DNA of 64,000 bases, from positions 62,001 to 126,000 of the forward strand of contig NZ_JAVAMO010000008.1 of assembly GCF_030758345.1 (NCBI RefSeq), in the 5' to 3' direction. The notes beneath the pieces were generated by a model. That model did no database searches and was not told the DNA's origin. It saw only the letters and a list, made by a program, of their open reading frames with translations. Below are positions 42,064 to 51,909 of the stretch, one piece after another. Positions within the stretch are counted from its first letter, which is position 1. Every line of letters starts with the position of its first letter. Position numbers and translations under genes: made by a program. The stretch is from Ruegeria discodermiae (lineage in GTDB: Bacteria > Pseudomonadota > Alphaproteobacteria > Rhodobacterales > Rhodobacteraceae).

Positions 42064-43761
42064 ATGATTTCGCGACGTGATTTTCTACAGGTCTCAATGG
42101 CGGCCTCGGCACTTTATGGGGCGTCGGGATTTGGCAACTGGGCCAGACTCGCCGCCCAGCAGAGCCTGACTCAGGATCAACTGCTGGAGTTCGAAACCTT
42201 CGGCAATATCAGCCTGATCCACGTCACCGACATTCACGCGCAGCTCAAACCGATCTTCTTCCGTGAGCCCGAGGTCAATCTTGGCATCGGTGACGCGCGC
42301 GGGCAGATGCCGCATGTCACCGGTACTGCTTTCCGTAAGGCCTATGGCATCGAAGATGGCAGCCCATCCGCCTATGCGCTGACCTACAACGACTTTGCCG
42401 CTCTGGCGAAAGCCTATGGCCGGGTCGGTGGGCTGGACCGTGTTTCGACCGTCATCAACGCGATCCGGGCGGACCGTCCCGATGCTCTGCTGCTAGATGG
42501 CGGCGATACATGGCACGGGTCCTACACCTGCTATCAGACAGCGGGGCAGGACATGGTCAATGTCATGAACGCGCTGAAACCGGACGCGATGACTTTCCAT
42601 TGGGAGTTCACTCTGGGCAGCGATCGGGTTAACGAAATCGTTGAAAACCTGCCCTTCGCCGCGTTGGGTCAGAACATATTCGACGCCGAATGGGACGAAC
42701 CGGCAGAGCTGTTCCAACCGTACAAGTTCTTTGATCGGGGCGGTGCAAAGGTTGCCATCATCGGTCAGGCCTTCCCGTACATGCCGATTGCAAACCCAAG
42801 CTGGATGTTCCCGGAATATTCATTCGGAATTCGCGACGAGAATATGCAGGCTATGGTGGATGAGGTGCGCGACGCCGGAGCCGATGTCGTTGTTGTCCTC
42901 AGCCATAACGGGTTTGACGTTGACAAGAAAATGGCAGGCCGGGTGCAGGGAATCGACGTGATCCTCAGCGGACACACTCATGATGCGCTGCCCGAGCCGG
43001 TGCTGGTGGGCAAGACACACATTATCGCGTCCGGTTCAAATGGCAAATTCGTGAGTCGTGTCGATCTGGATGTCAGGGATGGTCAGATGATGGGGCTGAA
43101 GCACAAGCTGATCCCGATCTTTTCGGATGTGATTGCGCCTGATCCCGCGATTTCCGCTCTAATCGACGAACAACGCGTGCCGTATGAGACCGCACTGAGC
43201 GAGGTAATTGGCAAGACAGACACGCTGCTCTATCGGCGGGGTAATTTCAACGGCACATGGGATGATCTGATCTGCGACGCCCTACTCAGTGAGCGAGAGG
43301 CCGACATCGCCATGTCGCCTGGCGTGCGCTGGGGCCCGTCGATCCTGCCGGGGCAGGACATCACGCGCGAGGATATCTGGAACGTCACCTCGATGAGTTA
43401 TCCAAACGCCTATCGCACTGAAATGACGGGCGAATTCATCCACGTCATCCTCGAAGACGTCGGTGACAACCTGTTCAATCCCGACCCCTACTACCAGCAG
43501 GGCGGCGATATGGTCCGCGTCGGGGGCCTCGGCTACCGCATCGACTTGACCAAACCGCAGGGGCAGCGGATCAGCGACATGACGTTGCTCAAAACGGATG
43601 AGGCAATTGATCCGGCCAAGTCCTACGTGGTGGCCGGTTGGGCCAGCGTCAACGAAGGCACTGAAGGCCCGCCCATCTGGGATGTCGTTGAAACCCATAT
43701 TCGCAATCGCGGCACCGTCACTGTCCTGCCGAATACGTCCGTTGAGGTGATCGGGGTCTGA
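42064..43761 (+). CDS. soxB: sulfate thiol esterase SoxB
   Basis: The 565-residue protein has a Tat-like start (SRRDFLQVSMAASAL) and the dimanganese phosphoesterase motifs HVTDIHAQLKP, LLDGGDTWHGS, VVVLSHNGFD and ILSGHTHDALPEP. The segment MTFHWEFTLG is the SoxB equivalent of the GNHE/D motif. SoxB releases sulfate from SoxY-bound S-sulfonate. Full length, with no defects. Confidence 0.97.
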   Translation: MISRRDFLQVSMAASALYGASGFGNWARLAAQQSLTQDQLLEFETFGNISLIHVTDIHAQLKPIFFREPEVNLGIGDARGQMPHVTGTAFRKAYGIEDGSPSAYALTYNDFAALAKAYGRVGGLDRVSTVINAIRADRPDALLLDGGDTWHGSYTCYQTAGQDMVNVMNALKPDAMTFHWEFTLGSDRVNEIVENLPFAALGQNIFDAEWDEPAELFQPYKFFDRGGAKVAIIGQAFPYMPIANPSWMFPEYSFGIRDENMQAMVDEVRDAGADVVVVLSHNGFDVDKKMAGRVQGIDVILSGHTHDALPEPVLVGKTHIIASGSNGKFVSRVDLDVRDGQMMGLKHKLIPIFSDVIAPDPAISALIDEQRVPYETALSEVIGKTDTLLYRRGNFNGTWDDLICDALLSEREADIAMSPGVRWGPSILPGQDITREDIWNVTSMSYPNAYRTEMTGEFIHVILEDVGDNLFNPDPYYQQGGDMVRVGGLGYRIDLTKPQGQRISDMTLLKTDEAIDPAKSYVVAGWASVNEGTEGPPIWDVVETHIRNRGTVTVLPNTSVEVIGV

Positions 43762-43825
43762 TGCTGCGACCTAAGCGTGAAACACGAAAAACAGTTTTGC
43801 TGATCGATTAACGGAGGCAATCCAA

Positions 43826-45097
43826 ATGAATGACAACTCCAAAGGAAAGGCACCCTCGCGTCGCCAGTTTCTAAGCGGTGCGGCCGCTATTGGAGTAGGC
43901 GCAGTGGGCGCCGGAACGGCCCGGGCTGCGGGACCCGATCCCCTGATCACTCAGGTTCAGGAATGGGCGCAAGCAACCGGGGAAGGTGTGGATGCAACCC
44001 CGTATGGGCTGCCAATTGAGTTTGAAAAAGACGTTGTCCGGCGCAATGTCGAATGGCTGACGGCGGATACGATCAGCTCGATCAACTTCACGCCAATCCA
44101 TGCGCTGGACGGAACGATCACGCCGCAAGGCTGTGCGTTTGAACGGCATCATTCAGGTGCAATCGAACTGAGCAAGTCGGATTACCGTCTGATGATTAAC
44201 GGTCTGGTCGATACGCCGCTGGTTTTCACCTATGAAGACCTTGAACGCTTTCCACGCGAAAACCGGATTTATTTCTGCGAATGCGCTGCCAATACCGGCA
44301 TGGAATGGGCCGGGGCGCAGTTGAACGGCGCGCAGTTCACCCATGGCATGATCCACAACATGGAATATTCTGGCGTTCCCCTGCGGACCTTGCTGGAAGA
44401 GGCCGGGGTTAAGCCCGAAGGGAAATGGGTCTATGTCGAAGGGGCTGACGCCTCGTCCAACGGTCGCTCGATACCGCTGGAAAAAGCCATGGATGACGTG
44501 CTGGTCGCCTTTAAAGCCAATGGTGAGGCCTTGCGCAAGGAACACGGCTATCCGGTTCGCCTGGTGGTCCCCGGCTGGGAAGGCAACATGTGGGTCAAGT
44601 GGTTGCGCCGGGTGGAAATCACCGAGATGGCGATTGAGAGCCGGGAAGAGACCTCGAAATACACAGATACGCTTGAGGATGGCACCTCGCGCAAATGGAC
44701 ATGGGTGATGGATGCCAAATCGGTTGTCACCTCCCCCAGCCCTCAGGCACCGATCACCCATGGTCCGGGGCCGCTGGTGATCACCGGTCTGGCCTGGTCG
44801 GGCAGGGGTGCGATCACCGGTGTCGACGTATCGGTCGATGGCGGCAAGAACTGGCTTCCGGCCCGTCTGGCCGCACCCGGAACCGACAAGGCGCTGACGC
44901 GGTTCTATCTCGATCATAACTGGGACGGGTCCGAGATGCTTTTGCAGGCCCGCGCCAAAGACTCGTCGGGTTACGTCCAGCCGAGCAAAGCCCAGCTGCG
45001 CGAAGTTCGCGGCGAGAACTCGATTTATCACAACAATTGCATCCAGACCTGGTGGATCAAGGAAAACGGTGAGGCGGAAAATGTCGAAGTATCGTAA
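43826..45097 (+). CDS. soxC: sulfane dehydrogenase molybdenum subunit SoxC
   Basis: The 423-residue protein has a Tat signal (SRRQFLSGAAAIG) and a sulfite-oxidase fold. The molybdenum-ligating Cys lies in IYFCECAANTGMEW, and the Moco dimerisation domain follows (GLAWSGRGAITGVDVSVDGGKNWLPA). With SoxD it oxidises the sulfane sulfur on SoxY, allowing complete oxidation to sulfate without sulfur globules. Its 3' end overlaps the soxD start by 17 bp. Confidence 0.96.
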   Translation: MNDNSKGKAPSRRQFLSGAAAIGVGAVGAGTARAAGPDPLITQVQEWAQATGEGVDATPYGLPIEFEKDVVRRNVEWLTADTISSINFTPIHALDGTITPQGCAFERHHSGAIELSKSDYRLMINGLVDTPLVFTYEDLERFPRENRIYFCECAANTGMEWAGAQLNGAQFTHGMIHNMEYSGVPLRTLLEEAGVKPEGKWVYVEGADASSNGRSIPLEKAMDDVLVAFKANGEALRKEHGYPVRLVVPGWEGNMWVKWLRRVEITEMAIESREETSKYTDTLEDGTSRKWTWVMDAKSVVTSPSPQAPITHGPGPLVITGLAWSGRGAITGVDVSVDGGKNWLPARLAAPGTDKALTRFYLDHNWDGSEMLLQARAKDSSGYVQPSKAQLREVRGENSIYHNNCIQTWWIKENGEAENVEVS

Positions 45098-46118
45098 GCT
45101 GTTGGCTGCATCGGCCCTTGGCGCATCTCTGGCTGTTCCGGCCTATGCGGAGAAACTCGGCTTGGGCCGACCCGCCCTGCCGGAAGAAATCGCGGCGTGG
45201 GATCTGGACGTGGCACCGGACGGGACCGGGCTGCCGGAAGGTTCAGGAGATGTATTCGCCGGCGAAGAGGTTTTTGCCGAGTATTGCGCAATCTGCCACG
45301 GAGATTTTGCCGAAGGCGTGGATAACTGGCCTAAGCTGGCTGGCGGCGATGGAACGCTTGCCGATAAAGACCCCTTGAAAACAGTGGGGTCTTACTGGCC
45401 CTATCTTTCAACGGTCTGGGATTATGTGAACCGCTCGATGCCCTTTGGGAATGCCCAATCGCTGGAACCGGATGAGGTTTATGCGATGGTGGCATATATC
45501 CTCTATTCCAACGATATCGTTGATGATGAGTTCACGCTGTCGCATAAGAATTTTCTGGATGTGGAAATGCCCAACGCGGAAGGGTTTATCGTGGATGACC
45601 GGGAAGCGACCGAGGCGCATTTTTGGACCGAAGAACCCTGCATGACGGATTGCAAAGAAAGCGTCGAAATCACCATGCGTGCGGCTGTTCTGGACGTCAC
45701 GCCGGACGAAGGCAAGGCCGAGGACGTCGAACCGCAACCCGCCGTTCAGGCTGCTGTCGAGGTTGAAGAAGTGGCCGAGGACACAGCCGCACTTGATCCC
45801 GAGATGATTGAAAGCGGCAAAAAGGTCTTTAAGAAATGCAAAGCCTGCCACCAGGTGGGCGAAGGGGCCAAGCATCGCACTGGCCCGGCTTTGAACGGGA
45901 TCATCGGGGCCAATGCCGGTGCAGTTGATGGGTTCAAATACTCCAAGGCTATGAAGGCCGCTTCTGATGGTGGACTTGTCTGGACCGATGCGGAAATGGC
46001 CGCCTTTCTGGCTAAGCCCAAGGCGTATATGAAAGGCACGCGGATGTCGTTCGCGGGTCTCAAAAAGTCGGAAGATATCGCGGCGGTTATTGTCTACCTC
46101 AAGTCGTTCGGAAGCTGA
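45081..46118 (+). CDS. soxD: diheme cytochrome SoxD
   Basis: From the ATG at 45081 (GAGGCGG upstream, inside soxC) the protein has 345 residues, a Sec signal (cleavage after AYA, about 23) and two haem motifs: CAICH (69-73) and CKACH (about 252-256). An acidic linker (EVEEVAEDTAALDPE) joins two cytochrome domains; the C-terminal one resembles mitochondrial-type cytochrome c. It accepts electrons from SoxC. Confidence 0.95.
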   Translation: MSKYRKLLAASALGASLAVPAYAEKLGLGRPALPEEIAAWDLDVAPDGTGLPEGSGDVFAGEEVFAEYCAICHGDFAEGVDNWPKLAGGDGTLADKDPLKTVGSYWPYLSTVWDYVNRSMPFGNAQSLEPDEVYAMVAYILYSNDIVDDEFTLSHKNFLDVEMPNAEGFIVDDREATEAHFWTEEPCMTDCKESVEITMRAAVLDVTPDEGKAEDVEPQPAVQAAVEVEEVAEDTAALDPEMIESGKKVFKKCKACHQVGEGAKHRTGPALNGIIGANAGAVDGFKYSKAMKAASDGGLVWTDAEMAAFLAKPKAYMKGTRMSFAGLKKSEDIAAVIVYLKSFGS

Positions 46119-46120
46119 TC

Positions 46121-46828
46121 GTGCGCTGGCCGAAATCTCTGATCTGCGCTGTGCTTGCCGGGGGCCTTACTCCGGTGGCCAGCACAGCTGAGGAGATCGG
46201 CGATGCCATAGCCGGGAAAGCAGTGTTCACCCAATGCAAGGGCTGCCACGAAGTTGGCGAAGGAGCCGAAAACAAGAGCGGGCCACATCTGAACGGGATA
46301 TTCGGGCGAAGCGCTGCGGGGCTGGAAGGCTTCAAATATTCCAAGAGCCTTGTGCGGGCAGGTAATTCGGGTCTTGAATGGCACGCTGATACGCTGTCGG
46401 CTTACATCGAAAACCCGCGCGCCTTTGCGTCGGGCACAAGGATGAGCTTTCGCGGGCTGAAAGACCCCGAGGATCGGGCCAACGTGATCGCCTATCTGCG
46501 CGGCTTCTCTGACAACCCGCGCGATATTCCCGAAGCGGACCCGACCGCAAAGGCCACAGATCATTCGGTCGACCCCAATATCCTCGCCATTCAGGGAGAC
46601 CCTGAATATGGCGCCTATCTCAGCAGCGAATGCACGACCTGCCATCAGATCGAAGGTGGCGATGAGGGCATCCCGTCAATCGTGTATTGGCCCTACGAAG
46701 ATTTTGTTGTTGCCATGCACGCCTACAAGAAAAAACAGCGGCCACATCCAGTTATGCAGATGGTCGCCGGTCGCCTCAGCAACGATGAGATCGCGGCCCT
46801 GGCCGCCTTTTTCAACAAACCGAACTAA
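46121..46828 (+). CDS. soxE: c-type diheme cytochrome SoxE
   Basis: The 235-residue protein begins with GTG at 46121, 2 bp after the soxD stop. It has a Sec signal, CKGCH (39-43) in a cytochrome c domain with GTRMSFRGLKDPEDRANVIAYL, and CTTCH in a second, shorter FccA-like domain (about residues 155-235). In Paracoccus soxE and soxF encode a flavocytochrome c-like pair; the same order holds here. Confidence 0.9.
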   Translation: MRWPKSLICAVLAGGLTPVASTAEEIGDAIAGKAVFTQCKGCHEVGEGAENKSGPHLNGIFGRSAAGLEGFKYSKSLVRAGNSGLEWHADTLSAYIENPRAFASGTRMSFRGLKDPEDRANVIAYLRGFSDNPRDIPEADPTAKATDHSVDPNILAIQGDPEYGAYLSSECTTCHQIEGGDEGIPSIVYWPYEDFVVAMHAYKKKQRPHPVMQMVAGRLSNDEIAALAAFFNKPN

Positions 46829-46852
46829 CAGAGCGTGAGGGGAGGAAACGCC

Positions 46853-48115
46853 ATGACATTCAACAGACGCACATTCCTTGGAACTGCCGGGGTGCTTGCC
46901 ACCGGGTTGGCGGCACCGATGGTTCTGGCGCAAGGCAAACCCCGGGTGGTTGTAGTTGGCGGCGGCGCAGGTGGCGCAACCGCCGCGCGCTACATCGCCA
47001 AGGATAGCAAGGGTGAGATTGACGTGACGCTGATCGAACCCTCGCGAACTTACTACACTTGTTTCTTCTCTAACCTCTATCTGGGAGGGTTTCAGGAGCT
47101 TTCGGATATCGCTCACAGCTACGGCACGCTGGCCGCAGACTATGGCATCAACGTCGTGCACGATTGGGCGGTGGGCGTGGATCGCGGCGCCAAAACCGTT
47201 TCTCTGGCAGGCGGTGGGTCTGTTCCCTATGACAAGCTGATCCTGAGCCCCGGCATCGATTTTGTTGATGGTGCCGTCGATGGTTGGGATATTTCTGCGC
47301 AAAACAAGATGCCGCACGCCTACAAGGCCGGGTCGCAAACCGAGCTGCTGAAAGCGCAGATCAGTGCGATGCCCGAAGGCGGAACCTTTGCGATGGTGGC
47401 TCCGCCGAACCCGTTCCGCTGCCCGCCCGGTCCGTATGAGCGGGTGTCGATGGTGGCGCATGTTCTGAAGGTCAATAATCCGACGGCAAAGATCATCGTG
47501 GCTGATCCCAAGCCCAAATTCTCGAAGATGTCGCTGTTTCAGGAAGGCTGGGCAAATCACTACGAAGGCATGGTCGACTGGATCGGAGAGGATTTTGGCG
47601 GCGGCAACGTCTCGGTGAACCCTGATGCCATGACCGTAACCATCGATGGTGAAGAGACCCAGGTGGATGTGTGCAACGTGATACCCGCCATGAAGGCAGG
47701 GCGCATTGCGGAAATGGCCGGGGTGACCGAGGGCAACTGGGCGCCGGTCAACGCGGCTGACATGTCTTCGAAAGCGGACCCGGATATCTATGTGCTTGGG
47801 GATGCCAGCCAGCAGGGTGATATGCCGAAATCCGGGTTCTCGGCCAACAGTCAAGCCAAGGTCTGCGCAAATGCGGTGCGTGGAGCGCTGACGGGCTCCA
47901 AAGTGTTCCCGGCCAAGTTCTCGAACACCTGCTGGTCGCTGATCGACACCGATGATGGCGTCAAGGTTGGCGCGACCTATGAGGCGACGCCCGAGAAAAT
48001 CGCCAAGGTGGACGGGTTTATCAGCCAAACCGGCGAAAGTGCCGATCTGCGGAAAGCGACCTATGAAGAGTCTCTGGGTTGGTATGCGGGTATAACTTCC
48101 GACATGTTTGGCTAA
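46853..48115 (+). CDS. soxF: flavocytochrome c sulfide dehydrogenase flavoprotein SoxF
   Basis: From the ATG at 46853 the product has 420 residues, with a Tat signal (NRRTFLGTAGVLATG), FAD-binding GGGAGGATAARYI and the redox cysteines of FccB in NPFRCPPGPYERV and SNTCWSLID. It oxidises sulfide and passes electrons to SoxE. GGGGAGGAA precedes the ATG. Confidence 0.94.
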   Translation: MTFNRRTFLGTAGVLATGLAAPMVLAQGKPRVVVVGGGAGGATAARYIAKDSKGEIDVTLIEPSRTYYTCFFSNLYLGGFQELSDIAHSYGTLAADYGINVVHDWAVGVDRGAKTVSLAGGGSVPYDKLILSPGIDFVDGAVDGWDISAQNKMPHAYKAGSQTELLKAQISAMPEGGTFAMVAPPNPFRCPPGPYERVSMVAHVLKVNNPTAKIIVADPKPKFSKMSLFQEGWANHYEGMVDWIGEDFGGGNVSVNPDAMTVTIDGEETQVDVCNVIPAMKAGRIAEMAGVTEGNWAPVNAADMSSKADPDIYVLGDASQQGDMPKSGFSANSQAKVCANAVRGALTGSKVFPAKFSNTCWSLIDTDDGVKVGATYEATPEKIAKVDGFISQTGESADLRKATYEESLGWYAGITSDMFG

Positions 48116-48124
48116 GAAAAACAG

Positions 48125-48148
48125 AGGGTTCGGCGGATACTGAACCCT
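48125..48148 (+). other. hairpin after soxF
   Basis: AGGGTTC and GAACCCT form a perfect 7-bp stem around 10 nt, 10 bp after the soxF stop. No T-run follows, so it may attenuate rather than end the transcript. Confidence 0.45.
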
Positions 48149-48193
48149 GACAGGCAGTTCAGGGAAGCGCGGTTCAAAAGGAGGAATAGGACC

Positions 48194-48628
48194 ATGAAAC
48201 ACAACATCGCTGCGGTCGCGTTTTCAGCCTTACTAACAGGTCAGGCGCTGGCCGATGAGATCATCGCCGTGCCTTTTGACGGCAGCTTTGACGACGCCAC
48301 ATTTGCTGTGGAATCCGCAATCGTAGGGCAGGGGCTGGTTATCGACTATGTCAGCCATGTCGGCGACATGCTGAACCGGACGGGGGCGGATGTCGGAAGC
48401 GACAAGCAGATATTTAAGGCAGCGGACATCTTTGTGTTCTGCTCGGCAAAGGTTTCGCGCGAAGTGATGGAGGCGGACCCAATGAACATCGGTTACTGTC
48501 CTTACACTGTCTTCGTGGCTGAGGATCAGAAGGGCGTTCAGATCGGCTATCGTGGCTACCCGGACGGCCCGATGCAGAAAGTCGAAACCCTGCTGTCGGA
48601 TATCGTTGAAGAAGCCGCCGGAAGCTGA
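48194..48628 (+). CDS. DUF302-family periplasmic protein
   Basis: The 144-residue protein has a Sec signal (cleavage after ALA, about residue 20). The body has the DUF302 pattern: [65 protein letters not shown]. Members occur beside sulfur-oxidation genes, but the role is not established. It has two Cys (CSAK and YCPY), so a thiol or sulfur-binding role is possible. AGGAGGA-type ribosome site; the ALAS gene follows after 1 bp. Confidence 0.85.
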   Translation: MKHNIAAVAFSALLTGQALADEIIAVPFDGSFDDATFAVESAIVGQGLVIDYVSHVGDMLNRTGADVGSDKQIFKAADIFVFCSAKVSREVMEADPMNIGYCPYTVFVAEDQKGVQIGYRGYPDGPMQKVETLLSDIVEEAAGS

Positions 48629-48629
48629 A

Positions 48630-49853
48630 ATGAATTATCAGCAGTTTTTTCGGGACCAACTGACGCAGCTGTCGGAAGAGGGGAACTACCGGATCTTCGC
48701 TGAGCTGGAGCGTCAGTGCGGGGCCTTCCCCACAGCGCGTAATCACACACTTACAGGCCCCGAAAAGGTCACTGTCTGGTGTTCGAACGATTATCTTGGG
48801 ATGGGCCAGCATCCCAAGGTTCTTGCGGCAATGCGTGATGCCATTGATCGCTGCGGAGCGGGGGCCGGTGGCACCCGCAATATCTCAGGCACCACACACG
48901 CGCATGTTCTGCTGGAGCAGGAGCTTGCAGATCTTCACGGTAAGAACGCGGCGCTGCTGTTTACGTCGGGATATGTGTCGAACTGGGCGGCTTTGGGAAC
49001 CTTGGCATCGCACATACCTGGGATCACGGTCTTATCCGACGAATTGAACCATGCCTCGATGATCGAAGGTATCCGCCATAGCCGATGCGAGAAGCGGATC
49101 TGGAAACACAACGATCTGACGGATCTGGAACAGCAGCTTGCGGAACTGCCCGCCAATTCGCCCAAACTGATTGCCTTTGAGAGCGTCTATTCGATGGATG
49201 GCGACATCGCGCCAATTGCCGGGATTTGCGATCTGGCGGATCGGTATAACGCAATGACCTATCTGGATGAGGTCCATGCCGTTGGCCTTTATGGTCTACG
49301 CGGGGGCGGCATTGCCGAACGCGAAGGACTGATGGATCGCCTTACGGTGATCGAGGGGACACTGGGCAAAGCCTTTGGCGTTGTGGGTGGCTATATTGCG
49401 GCATCGCACGCGCTTGTTGATTTTGTCCGATCCTTCGCCAGCGGATTCATCTTTACCACTGCGCTGCCACCCTCTGTGGCGGCAGGTGCTGTAGCATCGG
49501 TCCGTCATCTCAAGCAGAGCAATGATGAGCGGGTTCAGCATCAGCAGCGCGTGCGCGAGGTCAGGGACCGGCTGGATGCTTTGGGCATTCCGCACACGCC
49601 CAACCCAAGCCATATCATCCCGGTAATGGTCGGCGATCCAGTGAAATGTCGTTTCATCTCTGACATTCTCATGCGGGATTATGGCATCTATATCCAGCCC
49701 ATCAATTATCCAACCGTTCCGAAAGGCACCGAACGCCTGCGGATTACTCCATCGCCGGTCCATTCATCCGAAGACGTGGATCGGTTGGTGACTGCACTGG
49801 GCGAGCTCTGGACCCAATGCCAACTGGCACGCAGGCCAATGGCCGCTCAGTGA
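48630..49853 (+). CDS. hemA: 5-aminolevulinate synthase
   Basis: The 407-residue protein has the alpha-oxoamine synthase layout: [86 protein letters not shown] and the PLP lysine in [17 protein letters not shown]. It condenses glycine and succinyl-CoA to 5-aminolevulinate, the first step of haem synthesis in alphaproteobacteria. It starts 1 bp after the DUF302 stop, inside the sox transcript, and is probably a second, sulfur-induced copy. Confidence 0.95.
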   Translation: MNYQQFFRDQLTQLSEEGNYRIFAELERQCGAFPTARNHTLTGPEKVTVWCSNDYLGMGQHPKVLAAMRDAIDRCGAGAGGTRNISGTTHAHVLLEQELADLHGKNAALLFTSGYVSNWAALGTLASHIPGITVLSDELNHASMIEGIRHSRCEKRIWKHNDLTDLEQQLAELPANSPKLIAFESVYSMDGDIAPIAGICDLADRYNAMTYLDEVHAVGLYGLRGGGIAEREGLMDRLTVIEGTLGKAFGVVGGYIAASHALVDFVRSFASGFIFTTALPPSVAAGAVASVRHLKQSNDERVQHQQRVREVRDRLDALGIPHTPNPSHIIPVMVGDPVKCRFISDILMRDYGIYIQPINYPTVPKGTERLRITPSPVHSSEDVDRLVTALGELWTQCQLARRPMAAQ

Positions 49854-49905
49854 GAACTTGACGAAAGACAAAGACGAACACGCTGCGAGGTGAGAGTTTC
49901 TGTCC

Positions 49906-50964
49906 ATGGAGAAGCTCATCGATCTGCTGGGGGATACAGGGACTTTGGCATTGTCCGGGGTGCTTGTTGGTATCCTGTTCGGAGCGACAGCCCAGAAATC
50001 GCATTTCTGTCTGCGCGCGTCGACTGTCGAGGTCGCCGAGGGTGAGTTCGGCCCCCGGCTGGCGGTCTGGCTGGTCGCCTTCACCTCGGCGCTGACACTG
50101 GTTCAGGGGTTTGTCTGGCTCGAATGGCTCGACCTATCCGACACACGCGCAATTGCATCAACAGGCAGCCTGAGCGGCGCGTTGATCGGAGGGCTGATGT
50201 TCGGTGTTGGCATGGTGCTAGCGCGTGGTTGCGCATCGCGCCTTCTGGTACTCGCATCCTGTGGCAACTTGCGTGCGCTGGTCACCGGGCTGGTGCTGAC
50301 ACTGGTGGCCCAGGCCGCCTATACGGGTGTGCTCAGCCCCGTGCGAGAGGTGATTTCGGGGCTATGGACCGTCTCCGGCGGATCGGGGCGTGATCTTTCG
50401 GCCATACTTGGTTTATCGCCGCTAGCTTATACGGTGCTGGCCGCATTGGGTTGGGTTTTGGCGCTTATGTTCGCCAGCCACCGAGATGTCTCTGCGATCA
50501 ATAGCGCCTCAGCCGCCGGGGTCGGGGTGGCCGTCGCCCTTGGCTGGCTGATGACATTTGCCATCGCGCAGTCATCATTCGAAGTGGTGCCGGTGTCGTC
50601 CGTCACCTTTACCGGCCCTGCGACGGACACTCTGATGGCCTTAGTGGCCGAACGAAACGTGGCACTTTCCTTTGGTCTGGGTCTGGTTCCCGGCGTGGCA
50701 ATCGGAGCCGCCACATCGGCCCTGCTGTTACGCGAGTGGAAGATCGAACGGTTCGGGCAAGATACCCCGATGGAACGGTATCTGGTCGGCGCGGTCATGA
50801 TGGGCTTTGGCGCGATGCTGGCCGGGGGATGCGCGGTTGGCGCCGGGTTGTCCGGCGGCGCGGCACTGTCCCTGACGGCGTGGCTTGCGGTTTTCTCGAT
50901 GTGGGTCGGGGCCGTCAGCGCGCATCGGCTGATAGTGCGCATTCCGGCCCTGCAACGATCCTAG
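49906..50964 (+). CDS. YeeE/YedE-family sulfur-compound transporter, second copy
   Basis: The 352-residue membrane protein has the paired-helix YeeE pattern and conserved Cys in KSHFCLRAST, ARGCASRLLVLASCGNLRAL and LAGGCAVGAGLSGG. It differs clearly from the SoxT at 36326-37387 and could handle another species (thiosulfate versus sulfite or sulfide) or the opposite direction. It is the last plus-strand gene of the sox locus and converges with the hydrolase pair (1 bp between stops). Confidence 0.87.
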   Translation: MEKLIDLLGDTGTLALSGVLVGILFGATAQKSHFCLRASTVEVAEGEFGPRLAVWLVAFTSALTLVQGFVWLEWLDLSDTRAIASTGSLSGALIGGLMFGVGMVLARGCASRLLVLASCGNLRALVTGLVLTLVAQAAYTGVLSPVREVISGLWTVSGGSGRDLSAILGLSPLAYTVLAALGWVLALMFASHRDVSAINSASAAGVGVAVALGWLMTFAIAQSSFEVVPVSSVTFTGPATDTLMALVAERNVALSFGLGLVPGVAIGAATSALLLREWKIERFGQDTPMERYLVGAVMMGFGAMLAGGCAVGAGLSGGAALSLTAWLAVFSMWVGAVSAHRLIVRIPALQRS

Positions 50965-51909
50965 CTATTCAAATTCCATCTGTTCAAAGACACGCCCGGC
51001 ATTCTTCGTGGCAAGTTCTTCAAACGTGTCGAGATGCGCGTAAGGGGACTGATCGACATAATAAGCCTCGGCCAGATCACCGCCGGCGTCCATATGGTCC
51101 TGTATCTTGCCGCGCAGGTAGACAAGGTAGTCGCGCGTATAGCGACGCACCTGCTCCATATTTGTCGGATGACCGTGTCCGGGAATGACATAAGTGGCCC
51201 CAAGCGCTTCAAATTCATTGTCCCAGGTTTCCAGCCAATCGGCGGTATAGGTTTCCTGAAAGATCGGCAGCATACGCTCGTGAAAGGCCATATCGCCTGC
51301 TATGATGAGGCCCTGATCCGGCAGCCATATTGAGATGTCGCCGGGGCTGTGCGCGGGGCCAAGATACTTCGCCTCAATGCGATAACCACCCATCTTGATT
51401 ACGTATTCGTCTTCGAAGGTTTCGGTAGGACCGGCAAGGAATGTCCCCTCTGCTTTGTCTTTGTTGTATCCCTTCATCCCCTCAAGTATCTGAGCGCCAT
51501 ATTCCTCGAACTCCGCCGCCGCATCTGCATGTGCAATGATCGGGACCCCAAGTTCGGACCAATAGGCATTGCCCAACATCGCGTGGCCCTGACCGTTTTC
51601 ATTGAAAACAAGTCTGACCGGCTGATCGGTAATCGCCTGAATTTCCTGATGCAGCGCCTCGGCAAGCACGTAAGCCGCGCCGCCGTTTATTACGACAACA
51701 CCCTCAGCGGTCACGATGAAGCTGAGGTTGTTGTTATGGCCCGAGTTTTCATAAGTGGGGGGCGCAGTTGCGCCAATGGCGGAGTATACACCGGGAATGA
51801 ACTCAACGGGTTTGGAATAAAGCACGCTCTGAGGATACTGGTCGGCAATGTCCTCGTTTGCCCAAGCAGGCGTGGCCATGGTGCAGACCATCAGGACCGG
51901 TCGTATCAT
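50965..51909 (-). CDS. SoxH-like metallo-beta-lactamase-fold protein with altered metal site
   Basis: The 314-residue protein has a short Sec signal (cleavage after AWA, about residue 17). It is built like SoxH and quinoprotein-relay hydrolases: YSAIGATAPPTYENSGHNNNLSFIVTAEGVVVINGGAAY, LGPAHSPGDISIWLPDQGLIIAGDMAFHERMLP and VIPGHGHPT. However, the usual HxHxDH is replaced by NENGQGH (FNENGQGHAMLGN), so one zinc site is lost or changed, while the later His residues remain. It is ATGA-coupled to the hydrolase gene upstream. Confidence 0.85.
   Translation of the reverse strand: MIRPVLMVCTMATPAWANEDIADQYPQSVLYSKPVEFIPGVYSAIGATAPPTYENSGHNNNLSFIVTAEGVVVINGGAAYVLAEALHQEIQAITDQPVRLVFNENGQGHAMLGNAYWSELGVPIIAHADAAAEFEEYGAQILEGMKGYNKDKAEGTFLAGPTETFEDEYVIKMGGYRIEAKYLGPAHSPGDISIWLPDQGLIIAGDMAFHERMLPIFQETYTADWLETWDNEFEALGATYVIPGHGHPTNMEQVRRYTRDYLVYLRGKIQDHMDAGGDLAEAYYVDQSPYAHLDTFEELATKNAGRVFEQMEFE

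Noticed and set aside
46676-48202. 508-codon minus-strand frame opposite soxF and the DUF302 gene
   Set aside because: Shadow frame with His/Arg-rich composition; the plus-strand genes are unmistakable.
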